64,000 nt of DNA from Strigops habroptila (lineage: Eukaryota; Chordata; Aves; Psittaciformes; Psittacidae), in assembly GCF_004027225.2 (NCBI RefSeq), contig NC_044289.2:11015761-11079760 (forward strand). The letters are read 5' to 3'. The number at the start of each line of letters is the position of its first letter. Positions within the stretch are counted from its first letter, which is position 1. The notes beneath the pieces were generated by a model. It had not been told where the DNA came from and did no database searches. It worked only from the letters and a program-made list of their open reading frames with translations. The position numbers and the translations under genes were made by a program. Below are positions 39,673 through 59,400 of the stretch, one piece after another.

Positions 39673-42600
39673 GTACTGAAATGCATGAATGTCTTTGTTC
39701 TTCAAGGTGTGTCTGGCCCAAAAATGTGTTCCCTGCTCTCCTGTGAACAGTGGTTATTTAGACAGAGTAGGTGGGTTCTCTTTGAAATTTGAAAAGCTAA
39801 CTTGTGAAGGGTTTGTCATTAGCCAACATTACACTGGTTCCTTTTCCTGTGTCAGCAATAACTGCAGTTGTGTCAAAATGAAAATGCAGGGAGGTGTGTT
39901 GATGAAATACTAGGCGATTCAAGAGAAATTAATGTAGTAACTCAAACTGAAACAGGCCTGCTGGCCTGCCCCTAGAAGCTTGTAATTTGTGTGACAGTAA
40001 GTGGAGAGAGGAGTCTGTGGCTTTGACTCCCGTGTAAATAATCAGAGCTTTCCATGTGCTTTTGGTGCTGCCAGGCGTGCTGTAAATTTGTCTTCATCCA
40101 TTCTCCTCTTTTCCATTTACCTGCTTTCTTTCTGAGCTGAAACTGCTTCTAATAAGCTGTGCTGGGTGGACAACGGGGTTCTTAAAACCATTGCCTTTGC
40201 TCCCTGAAATAAACATGAGTTGCCATTTATCTCTTGCTTAAGAAAGGCTGCTCTAAACTAAGACTGTGGCTATTAAAGACTAACTTTTTAAGAGTCCAGG
40301 AAAATGGAAAATCAGGTTTTGGAATGTGTATTGTTAGCTTATATTTACTCTCCGACTTACCATCCATGTCTTGTAACCTCAGACAGATGGACACCCAGTA
40401 ATTATCCGATTACTGAGAACATTCGTGCCATATACTTAACGTTAGAAAAACTCATTCAGTCCGAAGAGACCCAGGTGAATGGAATTGTAATCCTGGCAGA
40501 CTACAAAGGAGTCAGCTTATCTAAGGCGTCTCATTTTGGTCCTTTTGTAGCCAAAAAAGTGATTGGAATTCTTCAGGTAAGACCTGAACTGGTGGGAAAA
40601 TAAGCTTGTGCATTGTAAATGACTGCTTCTGTGTCTAGAGTTCTTGACTATGTCATGAGAAACTTAAGGATCTTGGCTTTTACTAGCAGAGTTAAAACAT
40701 GTCTCTGCCCAACCAGTTTCTCACACCCTTGCCAACTTACCTCACTTGCCCTTTTTTGACTTCTACATCCCTAAAACTAAATTGGCATTAGAAATGTAAA
40801 CTTTGAGATGGAACAGGAAAAAGCAGTTCTGCTAGGTTGTGGCAAGGAAGAGAGAGAGAGCACTGACCTACAGCTAGAGAGAAGACACTGTCTTGCCTAA
40901 ATGCCGAGGAATGGCTTGCTATTTAAATGGTTCCTGTCAGTGAGATGGAGCTGACCACTGAGCAAGTGCAAGTTCAGGAACGGCTGCAAAGATTTTGGCA
41001 GAGAGGACTTTTGAGTGGGTGTGATTTGAGGTGGATTTCCACCCACTTCCTGAAGGAAGAAAGGCTTCTTCAGCCTAAGGGGCAGCAAAAGAGACAGGAA
41101 TAAAAGGTCTCTGATAAGATGTTGGGAAGGAAAATGATGGAGAGCAAGTTGGAGCAAGGGTGTAACACAAGTGGAGTCGTACAAAGTAGGAAGGTGAAAG
41201 GAGCGAGCAGTAACCTGGCCAAAGTGGCAAGGAGCTCTGATGATTTTACTTGATGTTCTGCCATACTACCTGGAGGAGTGAGATGAGGAAAACTTCTCTT
41301 GAATGGGTTAATTCCCTCATTACTTTGATTCTGGCCTGAGCTGGTTACGATCTTTGTTATATCTGGAGAGAATAAGGAAGGATAGGAGGAATCAGGGAAG
41401 GTTACGGAGATGAAACTAGTGAGTTTATGAATGCCTATATACGAACTCCTTTAAATTATGATCTAAATGTGTCATTTAACTGTCTGAGCCCATAGTTAAT
41501 TTGTACAAATGAAGGGAGGGGTGTCCTGCTGTTATTAGTGAAAGCTAGTCACAAAACAAAAGCTGACCCTGATGAAGGACATAAAGGTATGGGTGGTATA
41601 TAAACATGTTGTATCAACCTTGCTGAGCTGCATATCTTGTAAAGATGAGCTAATTTACTGACCTTCATAAGGAGAGAAACACTCCTGCAGTGCATGTTAC
41701 CTGCTTTTCGCTCCAAGCACTGACTGCTTGCTTTGTATATGTAGAGCTGGTTAGAAGGGAAAGAAACTCACTGTGGCACAAGATCTTAATTGCTGATCAT
41801 GAGCTTTTGCCTCAGAAAAATGTTTCTGCAATTGTATTTCTCCAGCAGAAACCCGGTAACTAAAACTAACTTGTTTTAAACTGTCTTGTGAAAGAGACAC
41901 GGTGTTCTGTTGGCAGCAGAGCCTGTTTGTCTTTGCAGTTAGCACGACAGACCAGTTGGAATGGCAGAAAAATAGTGATACCAGATTTCTTCCTTATGTA
42001 AAAAGCCATTTTAGAGTACCTTGGGCACTAAATCTTGTAGCTGGACACACTGTTAGAATCAGCCTGCTCTGGCTCTGAGCGTGGCACACTCCTCAGAAGC
42101 CAGGGTCATCACTTCCTGACTGCATCCCCTTATCAGGGTTGGGAATACAGCGATCACCTAAGTGTCTTTGCCGGGGAGATGAACAACCACGTAAGAAATC
42201 AGGATTTACTGACAGCAGTACTCTTCTCAATACAAAGTTTTCTTGTGTCTTGACTTTATGCTCTCAGATCTCATCCTAAAACTATTCTCCATTACAAGGT
42301 GCATTTCTGTTGCTGTATTGGTTTATGTTGGTACCTTTGAAAGTTTGGGAGCCAGTGGGTTGTGCTGGCAATCAGTCTCAGGAGGTTTTAAAAAGAAGAT
42401 GATGGCAAATGTCTTTCAAAACGCATTATAAAAATCTTCTTTACCCTTCAGGATGGATTCCCCATTCGAATAAAAGCTGTTAACATAATAAATGAACCTC
42501 GTATATTCAAAGGCATTTTTGCAATCATCAAGCCTTTTCTGAAGGAAAAGATAGCAAACCGGGTAAGGATCTGTGTCATTTTAACATGAATGTTATGTTC

Positions 42601-43566
42601 TTAAGTTCCTTGCTTGTCCACTGCAGTAAAACACATTGAAAAACTTCACAGCTAGAAACATGTTGGTGCCACTTACTTGATGTAACTGGTCTTTTCTGCT
42701 TTAATTTCTAAAAACATGCCTGTTGGGAAAATTCTTCACAAGAGAGAAGCTTTGAGGAACTTAATAGTGGCATAATATTAATATGGAGCTTTAATACACA
42801 TGGTATGTATCCAAGCCATTAATTCCACCCCTAGGGTTGGATTATTTTAGCAATAACTCTTTGTTTATGAGGTGGTGTCACAGGAAAGCTGTGTTGCCTC
42901 TTCCTTGCTCTTCTCCCTTATGGAAGCATCTTGCACAGCAAGAGTATTCTCTCTATGGGACTGGATATACGATGATGCTTTTTCCCACAAGCATAAGTAC
43001 TTCCAATCCCAGGAAGGAATTTAGTGACAAGCTGAATTTGGAACCCTGGAACAGGCTGGCAATTAAGTCTCTCTTGGTGGGATTTAAGGTGCACTAGACT
43101 TGGATTTCAAGACTTCTCACTAGTGTGTCTAACTGCACCTGCCCAATGTTGTGTGCTGCCACTTGCTCATAAGGACATCACTTCTAAAACTTGCCTTTTA
43201 ACTCAAAATAAGCTTGTTAGCTGCCTGTTTCAGTAACTTGCTGTAAAATGTTTCAGATGCACTATTAAAGCTATCTTCTGCTTTCTTCAGTTTTTTCTTC
43301 ATGGCTGTGATCTGAATTCCCTTCATCAAAACATTCCTCCAGTGATCCTTCCTGAAGAGTATGGTGGTACTTCAGGGAAGCTGGACATCTCCGCATGGAA
43401 TGAGCTGCTGCTAGCCTCTGAAGAGGACTTTCAGCACGATTTCTCACAGCTCGTTCTCCCATGTGACAGCTCTCCCCATGACATGCTAGGGAGTGGGGAT
43501 GCTGATGAAAAGCAATGTGATGATTCTCTGCGAGGCATGAAACCTCAGCTCTATTACTGTTACTAA
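39234..43566 (+). CDS. TTPAL: alpha-tocopherol transfer protein-like, whole coding span
   Basis: TTPAL is a Sec14-like CRAL-TRIO protein thought to bind a small hydrophobic ligand. It is related to alpha-tocopherol transfer protein, but its own ligand is not firmly known. Coding exons join as 39234-39672, 40383-40576, 42452-42562 and 43291-43566: 1020 nt, 339 residues plus stop, against 342 in human. The N terminus MSGDSD is followed by the highly conserved LITKAREELQEKPEWRLRDV. The CRAL-TRIO N domain lies around residues 40-111 (DDAFLLRFLRARKFDYDRAL) and the lipid-binding CRAL-TRIO domain around 117-280. The C terminus ends QLYYCY, as in the family (human QLYSCY). All introns are GT-AG. The gene converges on SERINC3. 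The start context (ACATTATGT) is weak, but the first residues match the family start. Confidence 0.95.
40383..40576 (+). CDS. TTPAL: TTPAL coding exon 2
   Basis: Residues 147-211, DRWTPSNYPITENIRAIYLT to KASHFGPFVAKKVIGILQ, the centre of the CRAL-TRIO pocket. Acceptor AACCTCAG, donor GTAAGA. Confidence 0.96.
42452..42562 (+). CDS. TTPAL: TTPAL coding exon 3
   Basis: Residues 212-248, DGFPIRIKAVNIINEPRIFK then GIFAIIKPFLKEKIANR, a conserved CRAL-TRIO strand and helix. Acceptor ACCCTTCAG, donor GTAAGG. Exactly 37 codons. Confidence 0.96.
43291..43566 (+). CDS. TTPAL: TTPAL coding exon 4
   Basis: Residues 249-339 and TAA. FFLHGCDLNSLHQNIPPVIL and LPEEYGGTSG close the CRAL-TRIO domain; the acidic tail diverges more and ends CDDSLRGMKPQLYYCY. 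Acceptor CTTTCTTCAG. Confidence 0.95.
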   Translation, partial: FFLHGCDLNSLHQNIPPVILPEEYGGTSGKLDISAWNELLLASEEDFQHDFSQLVLPCDSSPHDMLGSGDADEKQCDDSLRGMKPQLYYCY

Positions 43567-46500
43567 AAAACCAGTAAAGGGAAGGTTTCCAGCACAGTTA
43601 AGATCTGTTCTGATAGGTGATGCTGTGAACTCTGCCTTACCCCTAAACCTGCAGTTTAGTGACAGATCGCTAAGGCACTTTACACTGTAGAACCAAAGGA
43701 AGCTGAAGAGGGCACAATGGGGGCAGGGCAGAGTTCAGGGAGGATAAAGGCAAAGAGCACCAGTTATGTAGAATTCTTAAGGCTCATCAACCTCCACATG
43801 AATGATGCAAACTGGCCTATTCTTTTTACTGATAAAGGGAAAAAAACCCTAATATTACAGGATGGTAAGCTTGACAGTTTCTTATCCCCTCCCCACACAA
43901 ATGAAAAGTGACAATGATGATTTACTAGCTGTGACCATCTGTTCCCTTCCCCTTTCGCAAACACCAATAATCCAAGACAAGAACATTGCTTTTGAACCCT
44001 GCAAAATGCAGTTCTGTCAGTGAAGATTGCTTAAAAACATGAAAGTCCAATTTGGCCTGTCCTTTATCACTTGGTTCAGATTGTGAGTTGGTATTTCTGA
44101 AATATCTCAATGCATATTTGCCTTAAATTCATACAGAGCAAAACTTTCTTACCCAGGAATATCATTATGGAGATCATCTCTGAAACTTCCTCACAGTAGG
44201 AAAAACTGTATCTGGTGGATCAAATACTACAACATCTATGCCAAAGCCTATTATAAACAGAAGCAATCTTCATTTTCAGAAAACAGGAAGCTTTTCAGAT
44301 TAAGTACTATGGCTTTTGATTAGGTAACAGCTTCAAATAATGAGGTTCAGGACCAGGTAAGAAAAAACTATGTCACCCACCTTCCCACATTGTCAGTTGT
44401 TCTTTTCTTCAGCTGGTCGTGATGAGGAGTTGGGTAAGTAACTCATACATGGAATTTTAAGGAGGCTTTGTAGCAGTTGCCTATGATGTATAGAAGGCAA
44501 TACTTTATGTGTGACAGCAAGGTGCTGCTTTAGCTTGTTACTTTGGACAGGATTTAAGTTTAAGTCTGCGAAACCAAATGCAGACAGGTCTTGAAAGCAC
44601 ATTCTTAAATTTCCTGGTATTGTAGCATTTTGTTCACTGTGCTTGTCAGCTCTTTTGTGGAATGTTACAACTTTGTTGACCTCTTTTGTCTTTGGTTGTT
44701 GCATTCCTGTATGAAGTTAGACTTTAATCATCTCTGTAGTATTTACCTGTAGCTCGTATGCCTGTGCTTCTAGGTCTTTGTCTAGAGACAGAACTAAGAC
44801 TCCGCTGTCAAATCAGGGTAAGATACCTATTGTCTAAATAAGCTGTTCCCACTCCCCAAGTTCAGTCTGTTTAATGGTCTTGAATTAGAACTTAACTCTT
44901 TGCACATGTTTTTCTGCACTGTAATAGTGTGGATGGAAAACCTCACTAGGACTAGGAAAGCGCACCCTGTTACTTCAAGGTAAAGTAGTTCACTATTTGG
45001 CAAAAAAGAACATCCCCTCTAACTGGAGACTTATCTCTAGAGCACTTTCTCTGAGTGAAATCTTTATTTAGTGCCAAGTGTCATTATAGGTACCAGTTAT
45101 GTTTCTGTAAACAGAAAACTAAAGTATCTTAAGGATTTCAGACATTCATTTTTCAAAGTGCCAAACTCTGCTTTGAATGTCTGTCTTCCTCTCAGTCCCC
45201 CTGCAGCACAATTGCACTGCCAAAAAGAGACTCCTCTACCACTGTAATGACTTCCTGATCTGGCAGCAGACCTCATTCTGGAACCAGGGACAAGCAAATG
45301 CCATGCTTGTCATCCGAGCATTATAAAAGAAGATTGGGTTTTGAAGAGGGATAGACCATGAAGCTTGGAACTCATCACTTGAACTGTTTTAGGTTAAAAG
45401 TGGGAAGAGATTAAAAGCACCTGATTTTTCCTAACTTTATAAACCAATTCTTACTCCTCTTTGACAACTATTACCTGTAGTAGGGGGAAAATCAAACAAA
45501 ACCCAACATCACCATTTAAAATAAGGTCAGAGTACTGCTAGCCACTTCCTCATTTCTGACCAGAACATGCTGCGTGTTTTGCAGAGATTAATTCAGTTCT
45601 TTGTGCCACCCTAGCAAGACAATAGTACATAGCACCAGGACTTAGACAGGCAAGTGGCTGCCCACACTGTTTAACTGCCAGAACATAGAGAGTGGTGTTT
45701 AGTGCCTCTTAATTCCAGCCATTATGTACAATTAAGAACAAAAGAACAGGATGGACCATTTTCCCTAGAGGTGAAGGTCTGACTGGTATTTGATACACTG
45801 TCCTTAATTGTGCTGCAGGGTTTGAAGTGGTGGTATTTTGACAGTTAACCTATAGGAACAGCTATTTTGATCCCCTTATGTAACTACCAGAGAGGGAGGC
45901 TGAATATTCAAATTTCAATTTAGTGTCCTTCAAAAAGAAACCAATCTAGCTGTGTTCAGCAGAAGGCTGAGGAACCTCTACACCCTTTTTCAGGCTTTTA
46001 TATTCCCTTGCATGCCTTAAATAGTAGGCAAACTAGATCCATCTCTCCCTGCCCTTTTCTCCTCTGCTCACAGAGAAACTAAGAATACAGCATATAATTT
46101 AAACATAATAGATAAGGCTACATTATCAATGCTGAAAATAGCTGGTCTTATGCCTCCAGAACTTTTGTTAAAGCTGGCTGCTGGACAGTTGATGTCAGGA
46201 TGCTTGAACTAAGCCAGGCTTATCTTTATCAAGCATCTAACTGTTACTTCTAATTTGCTCTTTCTTGGCTTTAGAACTCAAACAGAGTTGCAGTGTCATT
46301 GAGCTGTATCACTAACCCCTTTTTAGGTTCATAACCAGTGCTTGGCTTGTCTTGCAGAAAGCACAGCTCTGTCTTATATGCGCCTGACTACTGAGCTGAG
46401 AATGTTCTTTGAGCTTTAGCACTTACTAGCAAAGAAATCAGTTTGTTCCCAAAATGTCTCATATCAGTATTTGGAAAATAAACAATTTAAGTATAGAGTC

Positions 46501-47060
46501 TTTATCTGCAAGTTAAGAGAATAGATAGGAAAAGCTTACAGGTTGGGGGGCTTTGGTTTCTTCTTTTTTACAGCAGTAAACCAGATCTGTTCTTTTTTTC
46601 CACTTGAACTAACTTTGTTCCCAGAGGTTATATGCCTTGCCCAGTACATAAGCCATCCCTGCCAACTCCAACACATAAGGAAAGATACTTGAACTGCACT
46701 GGGCAGCCATGGCTTTTGGCATTAAGTGGGACAAAAGGTAGCTGCATACTGTACATAAAAGTACTTGAATTTATACTCTTGCAAATGGGTGTTACAAACC
46801 CTGAGGTACTTTCAGGAACTAGGTGAAGTATTGTTTTTGTTAAATCTCATTTTGGCATGAGTTAATCACAGTGTTATTCAAACTAATAATTTTGCCTTCT
46901 GTTGTATGTAGGCCTAGAGGTGTTGGGTGGTTTAAGTGTACATCTTATTTTGACAAAATTTATTTTTATATTGCATTTTATAAAATGGAGTGGTCAAACC
47001 CATGTAATTTTCTGATGCATGACTGGGTGATTAAACATATTGTAACAGCTGCTAATTTGA
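43567..47060 (+). other. TTPAL: TTPAL 3' UTR (probable extent)
   Basis: AT-rich noncoding sequence of about 3.5 kb without conserved frames. Candidate poly(A) signals are AATAAA at 46477-46482 and ATTAAA at 47030-47035, the latter followed by TATGTTTGTCTTGTCTC, a typical GU-rich downstream element. Mammalian TTPAL mRNAs also have long 3' UTRs. The end point is inferred. Confidence 0.5.
47030..47035 (+). promoter_or_regulatory. candidate TTPAL polyadenylation signal
   Basis: ATTAAA followed about 35 nt later by a GU-rich stretch. AATAAA at 46477 is an earlier alternative and AATAAA near 47810 a later one. Confidence 0.4.
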
Positions 47061-47469
47061 TATTTTAAATATGTTTGTCTTGTCTCATGTTGGGGTATTT
47101 TATCTTAAAAGCCAAGAGCAACAAATACTTAGTTCCACACTAAACACACAGTTGCAATCAAGCATAATTGCCATGGTATTGTGCTAGAAAAAGGTGTTCC
47201 TTTCTACTGCAGAACTAAATTTAACTTGAAAACTATACCTGCGCAAACTCCAAGGAACAGGATTTGACATTGAGAATCACATGGAAGATGCTATTTGTTT
47301 CAAAAGAAATACATTATGACTTACTCTTTGCTGCATGGTGAAAACATCCAGTCACATCCAAGTGGACAGTGCAGCAGCTATTACCATTTTAATCACTCTA
47401 TGTAGTATTTTGCATTGGAGATAACTGCTGCTTCTTAACGCTGCTCAACAGAGCTGGGACAGTGTCAGT

Positions 47470-48257
47470 AGTTAGTCCACTTTATTCAAAGAAGTTTACA
47501 GTGCAAATGCCTTAGTGCCAATAATCATCATTTCACATACATTATTTTCATAAGCATATTAGACAAGTGAAATCAATTTGAAGCTCTATTTTGCCACCAT
47601 AATCAAAGTTGTGAACTAGTCATACACTTACCACTCAATATTTGGCAAACATACTAAAAAAGAACTTACCATAGAAGTTGCCTCTTAGAAAAGGCAAGTT
47701 TGTTCTTGAAACGCATTCAAGTTAACATTTTTTAACCTCAAAGTTCTGTTCTTTTGGTGAGGAATAAGGGGTTTTTTTGCCACAACACAGGAAGGTAAGT
47801 ATAATTTCAATAAACTTTTGCAGTGGAATGTAGAAATCAAGCAGCATAGCTTACACTTCCAGGAACTGAAGCGTTGGCGTATTAGTGCATTATGCTGAAT
47901 ATAACTGTTCTTTAAAATATATTACTTTGTATTTTAGCTAAATGTTACTTAAATTCAATAGAAAGGTTGTGGCTATTGGACAGAACAGATACTTTTTGTG
48001 CTTTGACAGCAGAGCTGTAGTGAATTTTTAAAATGCTGTAACAAGATAACCATGACTGAAGGTTAAGATAGAAAGATAACTGATAATAATTTTGATCCTG
48101 CATCAAGCATTATGCAATATCTAACTTTCTATCCACCTGCATATTAATACCAACATAAGCAACAGTAACATAGACTGTGTAACTAAAGCAATACACGAAC
48201 ATTTTGGCCTTCAGCATAAAAATCCCCGCTTTCATAAGCCCAGATGCGTGCAGCCAC
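47470..48257 (-). other. SERINC3: SERINC3 3' UTR (probable extent)
   Basis: Minus-strand sequence after the SERINC3 stop. AATAAA on the minus strand lies at 47481-47486, giving a 3' UTR of about 0.8 kb. The sequence is AT-rich and noncoding. Confidence 0.55.
47481..47486 (-). promoter_or_regulatory. candidate SERINC3 polyadenylation signal
   Basis: TTTATT on the plus strand, AATAAA on the minus strand, about 775 nt after the stop codon. Confidence 0.5.
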
Positions 48258-55721
<7,464 letters not shown>

Positions 55722-55822
55722 GGCGCCGCCGACACCGAGCCCCCGCCGGCCGCTTCCTGCTTCTGTCCCACCCCGCAGCGTCAGGAGGCCGCCGTCCACA
55801 GCCGCCGCCGTCGCCGCTGCTC

Positions 55823-56023
55823 ATTGGCTGTTCGCGCTCGGAGGGGGGGCTACCCGCCAATGAGAAGGCAGGATGGAGCCGCGCGCCGGAGGGAGGCCAG
55901 GCAGCGACGGCGCGGGAGGGGGAGTTGTTGTTTACGAACACTTCTTCCGCCTTCGTGAGGAGGAGGGACGCTGATTGGTCTAAAGCGGCGGAGAGTGGGC
56001 GGTTCCTCCAGCTGACAGCCAAT
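55823..56023 (-). promoter_or_regulatory. four NF-Y-type CCAAT boxes
   Basis: ATTGG at 55823-55827 and 55974-55978, and CCAAT at 55857-55861 and 56019-56023. All four fit the longer NF-Y consensus (A/G)CCAAT(C/G)(A/G), two in each orientation. Confidence 0.75.
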
Positions 56024-56145
56024 GGCTGAGGATGATCGGCAGGTCCGGCAGCCGCTGGGGGTGCTCGGCGGTGCCTCGGCCCGCGGCGGTTGCCATGGCA
56101 GCAGCGCGGCGCCAAGGGCGGGCAGCATGGCGGCGGTTTCAGTCA

Positions 56146-56400
56146 CGGAGTGGTTTGGGTTGAAGGGACCTTAAAGCTCATCCAGCTCCAACCCCCTGCC
56201 ACGGGCAGGGACACCTTCCAGTAGAGCAGGTTGCTCCAAGCCCATGTGTCCAACCTGGTCTTGAACACTGCCAGGGATGGGGCAGCCACAGCTTCTCTGG
56301 GTACCCTGTGCCAGCACCTCAGCACCCTCACAGGGAAGAACTTCTGCCTAATGTCTACTAATTTGAGGCTGGATGCGTTGTGTCTCCCTGTCCCTGAGTG
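56146..56400 (-). mobile_element. CR1 LINE fragment, minus orientation
   Basis: The plus strand reads AGTGGTTTGGGTTGAAGGGA, CTTAAAGCTCATCCAGCTCC, GACACCTTCCAGTAGAGCAG and GGGATGGGGCAGCCACAGCT, the reverse complement of the CR1 3' end. It is closely similar to 37108-37275. The minus-strand frame through it is a relic of CR1 sequence and not a gene. Confidence 0.93.
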
Positions 56401-59400
56401 CCCACAGCCTGCAGGGCACCCTGGCCCTGTCTGCGTGGGTAAAACTGACCCCCCCCGTGTTCCCGAGGGGACAAGGTGCCACCGGGCGCGGTGACAAGCG
56501 TCATGTCTGTGTCGAGGATGCGTTGGAGCTGTATGAGTTACACCTGAGTCACCGCGGAAGCACTGGGACGCCTGAGGAAGCAGATAGGCAGCCTCCTGCC
56601 ACCCTGGTACAGCCCTGTATGGATCACAGCGGTATGGGGACACAGTGGTCACCAGAGCTGTTTGACTGTGGGGGAATCTGTAACTCATTCCCATCCTTGT
56701 CCCATCGGGATATGGACACGTCATGTTGCTGCCTCTGTTTTTTTTCTGGATGTTTTGCTGAGCACTAAGGCATGGATAAGCCACGTCACTGTTGTCCATG
56801 AGTTTTGGCCTGTGAAGTGTTGTAACGGGGCTGTGGGTGGAAGTGGGAAGGCTCAAGAGCCTTTCAGAGGTGGGGTTTCTCAAGGAGACACTTCTGCCTC
56901 GGTTCACACTAGGCTGTGCATATTTTGGAGGTGCCCAGCTGTAAAAGCTAGAGGTGTACTCCTTTAAAATGGAAGAAGAAGTAGAGGATTGAACCATGTG
57001 AAAAGAGACATTGTTCTGCTGCTGCCCAGAGCGTGGGGGCTTCTCTGGTTTTGGATTACCAGCATACTGCACGACTTGCAGTTTGGAGAGAAACAGCTGA
57101 GTGACTGCACTCCTACTCGCTAAAGCCTGGGAGCAAATGGAATAGATGAGAGGTGGCTGTGAGGATATGACAACAGTGAGAAGGCGACAAAAGCTTACAC
57201 ATAAGTTTAAGAAAGCACTCTGGAGCTCTTTAACTGGCATTTGTGTTGCAAAGTATCACAAGGCAGGGTCAGAACTGACCGGTTTGAGTTACAGGATATA
57301 TTCTGGCTGTTAGCAATTCCAGCTATTGCACATCACTTCCCGCTGTGTCAGAGCCTTCTTTCCTTCACACAGTCCCTTTCTGAAAACCTGCTTCCATCAC
57401 AGAAAGGGACAAATAATCAGGATGACAGATAATCAGAATGCCTTTACTGCCATCTGAAATTGCCAAGATATGGCCAAAAGCGTTCAGGAAACTAGCCACT
57501 TCCTACCCACAGCAGCTTTAATACTCAGAATGTACGAACATAATGTTAACATTGTCATCTCTCTTGTAATCAGCCTCATTCATGAGGACATACAGACTTC
57601 TTTCAGAAAAAGATCACACCGTAAATCATCAAAACTGTCCTTTCTTCAGATAATATATGAGCCTTTATTATTAACGTATTTATATTACCCTTTTGGGCAC
57701 ACCAGCTGGATCTGGAAGAAGGCTTTGTCAAATCCCTGCTACTTCACTGTTTGTTCACATGAATATGTGTAGAATAAAGGCAGAATCCAAAATTCTGTGT
57801 TCCCTTCCCAGTAACCCTGGGTAAATCATTTCATAGGTCTATTACTAATTGAGTGATGAAACTCAGCTAAATCCTGAGTCTGTTTTCTTCACAGGAAATT
57901 TATGAGACTAATAGTTTTGTTAAGTATTGTAGGATCCTCCACTGGATTATGCAGAGAAATACAAAGGATACAGATAAAAAGCTTTTTCCTTCCACTGTCC
58001 ACGCAACAAGAGATTTCCAAGGGCTCATTTTACATCCTGACCTAAACCCCCTCTGATTCTGCATAACATCACCTCAAACCACACGTGTTTAACAGGAGAT
58101 AAGGATGAAGTCAGCCTAGTGACTGTCAGCTATGGGAACGAGACAGGATATGGCAGGAGGTTATCCTAGTTTGTACAAAAATACCCTGCTCTGGTATGTT
58201 AATCAGTTCTGACAGCAGAACGAAATGGTGCATCCCTTATGTATCTATACGTTACATCGCATACATATCTATATGCTAGTTGAAATGCCTAGAATAAACC
58301 CCTTGAAATTAGCTAATAGTTAAAGGAAAAGTGTCAGATACAGTCATTTGAAAGTAATTCTCTGCAGTCCTTTGTGCAACTGAGCTCATATGCAAATGTC
58401 ACTCAAGCTTGTGCGTTAGTGCTATTCTTGTTAATCTCAAGGGTCTCCCGTTTGTAATAATCAAAATGCAGAACTTTTCCTGATGTTCCCCAAAGTATTT
58501 GAGGGTCCCTGCTCTTCATGGGCTGTATTTTTCAGGTGACAGATCCCACAGGTTATGATTGAATAATCCCTTGACCATCCAGAATCTTTCAGGCAGATGA
58601 AGGGAACTGCAAATTGGAATGGCTGGGTCAAACCACCTGTAAAAATTAAATCATACACAGTCTGTGTTTCTACAGTAATGTTGCCTTGAGCCATCTACAG
58701 GTCTAAACATCCTACTATGCTCTGGCCTGCATAAACATCCAAATTTTGAGGTATCGGCATCAGCTTTCTAATATAACCCTCCTAATTACTGGACTTCTGA
58801 AAAGTGTTTGGCTTTAAACAGTATTTATAACTGTGCTTTGACTGGATCTCCAAAGCATAAAGAATTACAAAGTCTTCTTCAGGGACAACTGCTTCTCCAG
58901 CTGTTGGGTTCAGGCTTTGCGTTGAGCTCTATTCCACCAAAAAAACCAGTGCTTAGAGAATAGCCATCAAAGTCCTCCCCATCCACGAGCTAGTCATTAA
59001 ATAATGGGCAAAATACTGCTACAGCTGAAACCACCAGTGGGTTTAATTGTCTTTAAGTGGTCAGCATTAATAGCTTCTACAAAATCATGTTCCAGCAGGG
59101 TAGAAAGTCCTCCCAAGTATAAATACTGTTAAGTTTATGCAGCTCCCAGATGACTTTTGCTGGGGTCTAATCTAATCGTGTGCTGTAGATACAGGGCCTC
59201 ACTCACCACTAACACGCAAAGGCCATCATGTGCTGCCTTCTGTGATTCCCCAGGGAAGTGCAGGGGACTGCTGCCAGCAGCGTGGCTCTTCTCCCTCTGG
59301 CTTTACACTCACCAGCCCCTGCAATCTGAGATCAAGAAAAACCAACCTCATCCACACTCTCAAGTCTTCCAACACGAAAGCTGCTTTTCTCCACAGTCCT

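Larger units (their letters stand above)
39673..43290 (+). other. TTPAL: TTPAL introns between coding exons
   Basis: Introns are 39673-40382 (710 nt), 40577-42451 (1875 nt) and 42563-43290 (728 nt). I see no repeat of known type and no other gene in them. Confidence 0.7.

Noticed and set aside
56143-57240. 365-codon minus-strand open frame
   Set aside because: Its C-terminal third (VFKTRLDTWAWSN and on) is translation of the CR1 at 56146-56400; the rest has no recognisable domain.
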